DNA from: Lentzea kentuckyensis
Lineage (GTDB): Bacteria > Actinomycetota > Actinomycetes > Mycobacteriales > Pseudonocardiaceae
Direction of reading: 5' to 3'
Assembly: GCF_002150765.1 (NCBI RefSeq)
Contig: NZ_MUYM01000087.1
Span: forward strand, 1 to 64,000
Length of the DNA: 64,000 bases
The stretch's first letter is position 1, and each line of letters begins with the position of its first letter. The translations under genes and the position numbers were made by a program. Below the pieces are notes generated by a model. That model made no database searches, was not told where the DNA came from, and saw nothing but the letters and a program-made list of their open reading frames with translations. Of this stretch, positions 59,735 to 64,000 are shown in pieces.

Positions 59735-59873
59735 GAATGTCCCCCATGTCGTTTCGACCAACCTACCGATAAGGACACCGCATCGGCCTGGGAGGTTGCA
59801 TCGGACTTTCGGCCGATGTCGCATCGACCTGGTGGCCACGGGTATCCGGGTGTCGACCGGAAGGAGAAGACCT

Positions 59874-60677
59874 GTGAATGCGCTTGCCGTGGTAACCGGC
59901 GCTTCGAGTGGAATAGGTTACGAACTCGCGAAAGTGCTCGCGGACAACGGCTTCGACCTCGTCGTCGTGGCCGAGGACGAAAGGATTGACGAGACGGCCG
60001 CACAGCTGAGGCTGCGCAGCGGTGGCGTGCACGTGGAACCGGTGCGCGTCGACCTGACCGGCTATGACGGCGTCGAGTCGCTCGTCTCCCGGGTGCGCAC
60101 GATGGGACGTCCTGTCGACGTGCTCGCCGTGAACGCGGGCGTCGGCGTCGGCGGTGACTTCGTGCGCGACACGTCGGTGGACGACAACCTGGAGATCGTG
60201 GACCTGAACGTGCGCTCGGCCGTGCACCTCTCGCACCGGTTGCTCACCGACATGGTGGACCGCAAGGAGGGCAAGGTGCTCTTCACGTCGTCGGTCGCGG
60301 CGACCGCGCCGGGGCCGTTCCACTCGGTCTACGCGGCCTCGAAGGCGTTCCTGGCGTCGTTCGCGCAGGGGATCAGGGAGGAGTTGCGCGACACGGGCGT
60401 CACCGTGACCACGTTGATGCCGGGGCCGACCGACACCGAGTTCTTCGACCGCGCCGGCATGCAGGACACCAAGGTCGCCACGGGGGACAAGGACGACCCC
60501 GCACAGGTGGCGCGGCAGGGCTTCGAGGCGTTGATGAAGGGCGACGACCACGTCGTCGCGGGATCGCTCAGGAACAAGGTCCAGGCCATCGCCGGCAAGG
60601 TCGCACCGGACCCGGTGAAGGCGAAGATGATGCGGACCATGACGGAGCCCGGTTCGGCCGGAGGAACCGACGAGTGA
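59874..60677 (+). CDS. Short-chain dehydrogenase/reductase
   Basis: A 267-residue SDR with TGASSGIGYELA, NAGVG, TSSVAAT and YAASK motifs (catalytic Ser, Tyr, Lys). Fits the YqjQ/DltE-like class of SDRs. GTG start with AAGGAG eight bases upstream. Its stop overlaps the next gene by 4 bases (GTGA). Substrate unknown. Confidence 0.9.
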   Translation: MNALAVVTGASSGIGYELAKVLADNGFDLVVVAEDERIDETAAQLRLRSGGVHVEPVRVDLTGYDGVESLVSRVRTMGRPVDVLAVNAGVGVGGDFVRDTSVDDNLEIVDLNVRSAVHLSHRLLTDMVDRKEGKVLFTSSVAATAPGPFHSVYAASKAFLASFAQGIREELRDTGVTVTTLMPGPTDTEFFDRAGMQDTKVATGDKDDPAQVARQGFEALMKGDDHVVAGSLRNKVQAIAGKVAPDPVKAKMMRTMTEPGSAGGTDE

Positions 60678-61150
60678 AGCGGATCTGGAAGTCGTACGGG
60701 GAGGGTCGGCCGCTGCCCGGCTACCTCCTCGCCATCGGCAGTTACACGGCTCTGGCCGGCGCCGTCGCGGCAACCGGGCGCCTCACCGGCGTCCGGCTGC
60801 CCGAACGGTTCTCGCTCGGCGACACCGCGCTCGTCGGCGTGGCGACGCACAAGGCGAGCCGGTTGCTCACCAAAGAGGCGGTGACCAGCCCGCTGCGGGC
60901 TCCGTTCACCCGCTACGAAGAACCGGCCGGGCACGCGGAGCTCACGGAGTCGCCCCGCTCGGACCATCCGGCACGGCACGCGATCGGTGAGCTCCTCACG
61001 TGCCCGTTCTGCGCGGGTGTGTGGATCGCGAGTGGGCTCACCGCGGGCATGGTGTTCGCGCCGCGGCTCACCCGCCTGGTGTCGACGGCGCTCGCCGCGG
61101 TCGCGGCGTCGGACACGCTGAACCTGGTGTACGACAAGCTGAAGTCATGA
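60674..61150 (+). CDS. DUF1360 membrane protein
   Basis: A 158-residue protein with the DUF1360 pattern (ATHKASRLLTKEAVTSPLRA, PFTRYEEPAG, GELLTCPFCAGVWIASGL) and about three hydrophobic segments. Family function is unknown; in Bacillus a relative lies with sporulation genes. GTG start overlapping the SDR stop suggests co-translation. Confidence 0.88.
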   Translation: MKRIWKSYGEGRPLPGYLLAIGSYTALAGAVAATGRLTGVRLPERFSLGDTALVGVATHKASRLLTKEAVTSPLRAPFTRYEEPAGHAELTESPRSDHPARHAIGELLTCPFCAGVWIASGLTAGMVFAPRLTRLVSTALAAVAASDTLNLVYDKLKS

Positions 61151-61158
61151 CTCTGAAG

Positions 61159-61743
61159 TCATGAGTCCGGGCGGCCGCGCCGGCTCCCCTCGTAGGCCTG
61201 TTCGCGCAGGAGGGCGAGCCAGTGCGGCGCCATTTCCATGCCGGGCAGCCGGTTCAGCACCGGGTCGAACGCCACCGGGTCGGTCGTCCGGTGCTCAGGA
61301 CACAGCGTCACGGAGGCGACCTCGCGCCAGTCGGCGTCCTCGCCCGAGGCGTGGATCGTGAACCGCGCCGGCGGCTCGCCCTCGTCCGGGACGGCCATGA
61401 ACCACAGCAGTTCGCCCCGGTACCGGTACGGCGCCAGCGTGCCGAGGCGGGCATCACGCCAGTGGCGCACGAACTTCGGCAGCAACCGCGTCCGCGCGCC
61501 CGTGCCGGTGCTGGACAGCAGCAGGTCCCAGTCACCCGACTCGGTGGGCACCCGCAGTGCGATGCCGAGCACGTCCGGCTTCCCGCGTCCGGTTCCGGCT
61601 CCTTTGGACAGCCGGACGGTCACCGCGGCTGACTCCGGGAACGGGGCCGTGCCGATCAGTTCGCCGGTCATCTGCACGCCGCGCGGATGCAGCGCCCTGG
61701 CGTGCCGCGCCTGGGCGAGCAGCCTGAACACAGTGGTCAACAC
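61159..61743 (-). CDS. Unassigned protein with catalase-like/phosphodiesterase-annotated features
   Basis: This 194-residue protein has segments LHPRGVQMTGELIGTAPFPE, AVTVRLSKGAGTGRGKPDVL and DWDLLLSSTGTGARTRLLPK. The segments LHPRG and RLSKGAG-G-PDV resemble a mycobacterial/actinomycete family often annotated as phosphodiesterase and distantly catalase-like. I cannot confirm the biochemical function. The His expected for a haem catalase is not evident. GTG start preceded by AGGGG. It is convergent with the DUF1360 gene. Confidence 0.6.
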   Translation of the reverse strand: MLTTVFRLLAQARHARALHPRGVQMTGELIGTAPFPESAAVTVRLSKGAGTGRGKPDVLGIALRVPTESGDWDLLLSSTGTGARTRLLPKFVRHWRDARLGTLAPYRYRGELLWFMAVPDEGEPPARFTIHASGEDADWREVASVTLCPEHRTTDPVAFDPVLNRLPGMEMAPHWLALLREQAYEGSRRGRPDS

Positions 61744-61813
61744 CCCTGGCGTGTACCCGTTGAAACCGGGTGAAAACGCGGTGTTTCACGGCGTTCGGCC
61801 GGGGGATTCTCCG

Positions 61814-62479
61814 ATGGTGAGGCTGCTCAGAGCACCAGGCGTGTACACGCCGCAGGACGACACCGCGCTTCTCGTCGAGGCGCTGCACGCGGCGGCGATC
61901 GCGCCGGGTGCGCGGGTGCTGGACATCGGCACCGGCACGGGAGCCCTGGCCATCGCGGCGATTCGCGCCGGCGCGGCCGAGGTGACAGGTGTGGACGTTT
62001 CCCGGCGTGCGGTGTGGACCGCACGGGTCAACGCGGCCCTGCGCCGGTTGCCGCTGCGGGTGCGGCTCGGCAACGCGCTGGAGGTCGTGGCGGACGAGAG
62101 CTTCGACCTCGTGCTCGCCAATCCGCCGTACGTGCCCGCCGCCAACCCCTGTGCCGCCCGCGGGCCAGCACGGGCGTGGGACGCCGGCCATGACGGACGG
62201 CAGCTGCTGGACCCGTTGTGCGCCAGGATGTTCGACCTGCTGATCCCGGGCGGTGTGCTGCTGATGGTCCACTCGGCACTGTGCGGAGTGGACGCCACGC
62301 TGCGCCAGTTGCGGGACAACGGCCTGAAGGCCTCGGTCGTGCAGCGCCGCTGGGTCCCGTTCGGGCCGGTGATGAACGGCAGGATCGGTTTCCTGGAGCG
62401 GCACGGCCTCATCGAGCCGGGCCAGCGACTCGAGGAACTGGTGGTGATCCGCGGTGACCGGCCGGAACGCCCGCAGTGA
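61814..62479 (+). CDS. HemK2/PrmC-like N5-glutamine methyltransferase
   Basis: A 221-residue methyltransferase with SAM motif LDIGTGTGALAIAAIRAG, VTGVDVSRRAVWTARVNA and the NPPY motif (LANPPYVPAA) that marks Gln/Asn or adenine methyltransferases. The small size and lack of an N-terminal helical domain fit HemK2-like rather than full PrmC. ATG start preceded by GGGGGA at 6 bases. It overlaps the CDGSH gene start by 26 bases. Confidence 0.85.
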   Translation: MVRLLRAPGVYTPQDDTALLVEALHAAAIAPGARVLDIGTGTGALAIAAIRAGAAEVTGVDVSRRAVWTARVNAALRRLPLRVRLGNALEVVADESFDLVLANPPYVPAANPCAARGPARAWDAGHDGRQLLDPLCARMFDLLIPGGVLLMVHSALCGVDATLRQLRDNGLKASVVQRRWVPFGPVMNGRIGFLERHGLIEPGQRLEELVVIRGDRPERPQ

Positions 62480-62690
62480 GCGCCGGGTCACCGTGGTCCC
62501 CAACGGACCGGTGCTCGTCGAGGGACCCGTCGAGCTCGTCACCGAGGACGGCGTGACGCACACCAGCGACCGGTTCGTGGTCGCGGTGTGCGCCTGCCGC
62601 CGCAGCAAGCGTTATCCGTTCTGCGACACCAGCCACCGCAGGCGCGTCCGCAGCGACGACTCGCCGGCCGCCCACGACGACAGCAGGTGA
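62454..62690 (+). CDS. CDGSH iron-sulfur domain protein
   Basis: A 78-residue protein with the CDGSH-type 2Fe-2S motif CACRRSKRYPFCDTSH: Cys46, Cys48, Cys57 and His61 as ligands; the usual CDGSH reads CDTSH. The GTG start overlaps the methyltransferase gene; a GTG at 62493 is an alternative. The final 79 bases overlap the convergent diiron gene, including the codons for the last Cys and His ligands. Functionally it may supply electrons or iron-sulfur sensing to the diiron/ligase pair, which is an inference from the neighbourhood. Confidence 0.85.
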   Translation: MTGRNARSERRVTVVPNGPVLVEGPVELVTEDGVTHTSDRFVVAVCACRRSKRYPFCDTSHRRRVRSDDSPAAHDDSR

Positions 62691-63601
62691 TCGGCGAGCC
62701 TGGCTTCGAGCAGTTCCGTGGCCTGGATGCCGAACGTCACGTCCGCGCGGAGTTCCGGCTCCCGCTCCAGCAGTGCACCGATGACGTCCGTGCGCATGAT
62801 CTGCTCGTGCACGGCGTCGGCTTCGATGTGCTCGGTGAAGAACTCGACGCACCGCGGATCGGCGTCGAGGCGTTGCAGTGCCTGGGACATGCGGTGCGCG
62901 CTCGGCGCGGTGGTGATCTCCGCGGCGGCGAAGTGACCGACCAGCGCTCCACGCAACGACCGGTGCAGCCCGAACAACGACATCATGTTGACGATCGCGA
63001 TGGCCGGTGCGGGCACGTCGTCCAGGTAGTGCAGGTAGTCCGGGCACATCCCGGCGCCTTCGAGCAGATCGGCGTAGAGCCGGGAGTGCATCCGGTCGGC
63101 CCGGCCACCACCGAACTCGTCGAACTCCACCGCGACCAGCGCCGCCTTGGCCCGGCCGCGCAGCCGTGGGATGACCCACGCGTGCGGGTCCGCTTCCTTG
63201 TGGTGGTACACCGACCTGTGCGCGAAGTACTCGCGCATCTCGTCCCAGGTCCCGTTGTCCCTCAGGTGGTGCGACACACCGTTGCCGGGGACGTGCTCGA
63301 CCAGCAGGCCGCCCAGTGCCGCGTCCAGGTCGTCGCCGCCGTCCACATCGGACCGCAGCGCGGCGAGGAACACGATCTCGGCCTGGGCGCGGAGCTTGAG
63401 CAGTTCCGGATCCCATTCCCACGCCTCGTGCACGCCGTCGAACCCGCCGTAATGCAGCTCGTACAACGTGTGCAGCGCGATGGCGAGGTCCTCGCCGTAC
63501 GGGTCGGCGTCGGTGAACGGGATCGACCGGCCGTCCGGCTCTCCGCTCAGAGTGCCGATGACGGTCTCGGACAACGGACCGCGCGGCGAGGGAAGCTTCA
63601 T
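62612..63601 (-). CDS. Haem-oxygenase-like diiron (iron-containing redox) protein, intact copy
   Basis: A 329-residue protein with the full metal-ligand set of the haem-oxygenase-like diiron class visible: Glu159/Asp161/Glu162 (VAVEFDEFG), His172 and a second cluster TEHIEADAVHE (residues 256-266). Family enzymes oxidise or cleave amino acids or fatty acids with O2. It follows the carboxylate-amine ligase gene by 7 bases and may act on its product. ATG start chosen by agreement with the degenerate copy at 23.6 kb (MRLPAPRG). The 3' end overlaps the convergent CDGSH gene by 79 bases. Confidence 0.88.
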   Translation of the reverse strand: MKLPSPRGPLSETVIGTLSGEPDGRSIPFTDADPYGEDLAIALHTLYELHYGGFDGVHEAWEWDPELLKLRAQAEIVFLAALRSDVDGGDDLDAALGGLLVEHVPGNGVSHHLRDNGTWDEMREYFAHRSVYHHKEADPHAWVIPRLRGRAKAALVAVEFDEFGGGRADRMHSRLYADLLEGAGMCPDYLHYLDDVPAPAIAIVNMMSLFGLHRSLRGALVGHFAAAEITTAPSAHRMSQALQRLDADPRCVEFFTEHIEADAVHEQIMRTDVIGALLEREPELRADVTFGIQATELLEARLADHLLSSWAAGESSLRTRLRWLVSQNG

Positions 63602-63608
63602 GGAGGTC

Positions 63609-64000
63609 TCATACCCGCTGGTCGAGGAGGTCATGCACGAGGTCGAGCTCGCCGCGTGCCGCCAACGCCGGCGTCACGTGCTCCAGCAGCGCTTCGAGCA
63701 ACGCCGTCGCGGGCACCCGGCACTCCCGCCACGGGTCGACCGCGGCACCGTCCAGACCGTACCTGGAAGCCGTCCAGACAGCCGCTGCGCACACGTCGTC
63801 CCGCACCGGGGGTGGTTCATCACCAAGACACGCCGTGTGCACGAGAGCGCGCGACAGGGCGGCCTGCAGCACGGCGTCGTCGACGGTCGCCGCCGCGTCG
63901 GCCACCCGGAACTCCACGGTCGGCAGTTTCGGCGACAGGCGAGCGAGCCAGAACGACTGCGCACGGTCGACCAACGTGCCGCACGCGACCATTCGCGCGA
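63609..64000 (-). CDS. YbdK-type carboxylate-amine ligase, copy 2, 5' end outside window
   Basis: The 130 C-terminal residues of a GCS2-family ligase, recognised by DRAQSFWLARLSPKLPTVEF with RVAD, which matches the DRAMVYWDVRPSADHPTVEV segment of the copy at 22.6 kb. The frame is open to the right edge, so the gene begins beyond 64,000. It stops 7 bases before the diiron gene start, the same gene order as in copy 1. A GCS2 N-terminal part cannot be seen here. Confidence 0.8.
   Translation of the reverse strand, partial: ARMVACGTLVDRAQSFWLARLSPKLPTVEFRVADAAATVDDAVLQAALSRALVHTACLGDEPPPVRDDVCAAAVWTASRYGLDGAAVDPWRECRVPATALLEALLEHVTPALAARGELDLVHDLLDQRV

Noticed and set aside
1-64000. tRNA, rRNA, insertion sequence, integrase or attachment site
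   Set aside because: No T-loop-like GGTTCGAATCC, rRNA core, transposase or recombinase motif was recognised by eye in any region.

Overview
The DNA is about 70% GC, uses many GTG and TTG starts, and carries actinomycete families: a conservon, DUF397/Scr1-type regulators, SigB-like sigma factor, DUF222-HNH, IniB-like protein and snapalysin. A filamentous actinomycete of the Pseudonocardiales (Lentzea, Saccharothrix or Actinosynnema type) fits best. The genus is an inference from gene content. No tRNA, rRNA, CRISPR array or insertion sequence was seen.

Positions 1-12,008 hold part of a contractile injection system (eCIS, phage-tail-like). Sheath, tube, a tail-assembly protein, a tiny conserved protein and a very long repetitive protein that runs off the left edge are transcribed leftward. 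A second leftward block holds a DUF4255/Pvc16-like protein, an AAA+ ATPase and a DUF4157 protein. Between the blocks lie three rightward genes: an exported metallophosphoesterase, an MFS transporter and a membrane-anchored beta-propeller protein. Baseplate and tape-measure genes are presumably beyond position 1.

Positions 12,057-33,736 are mostly chromosomal housekeeping and stress genes: a branched-chain-type ABC importer operon with an acyl-CoA ligase, a SigB-like stress island (SRPBCC protein, sigma factor, DUF4383 membrane protein, topoisomerase IB, carboxylate-amine ligase, STAS protein), a yeast-type cytosine deaminase, exported M6 and S8 proteases, an Nramp-related transporter, and an alkyl-DHAP-synthase-like flavoprotein.

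Positions 33,762-48,204 are an accessory, conflict-like island: a Scr1-type regulator with a 57-residue DUF397 partner, DUF222-HNH nuclease, a long hairpin element, a MauE-thioredoxin protein, a NACHT STAND NTPase, a TPR-CHAT caspase-like protein, a cytoplasmic subtilase, an ECF-like sigma factor, an unknown 147-residue protein, a DUF574 methyltransferase and a PAS-GGDEF-degenerate-EAL protein. The CHAT, subtilase, sigma and unknown-protein genes share a compact divergent region with a perfect palindrome. They are the best candidate here for a little-described two-protease signalling or suicide system.

Positions 48,248-64,000 hold snapalysin, a conservon lacking its usual DUF742 gene, an orphan NMT1-type binding lipoprotein, a p-hydroxybenzoate-hydroxylase-like monooxygenase with an altered carboxylate site, an IniB-like repeat protein, a MacAB-like exporter operon, and at the right edge a second carboxylate-amine ligase plus haem-oxygenase-like diiron pair overlapped by a CDGSH iron-sulfur gene. 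The first copy of that pair, at 22.5-24.4 kb, has a diiron partner that lost most predicted metal ligands.
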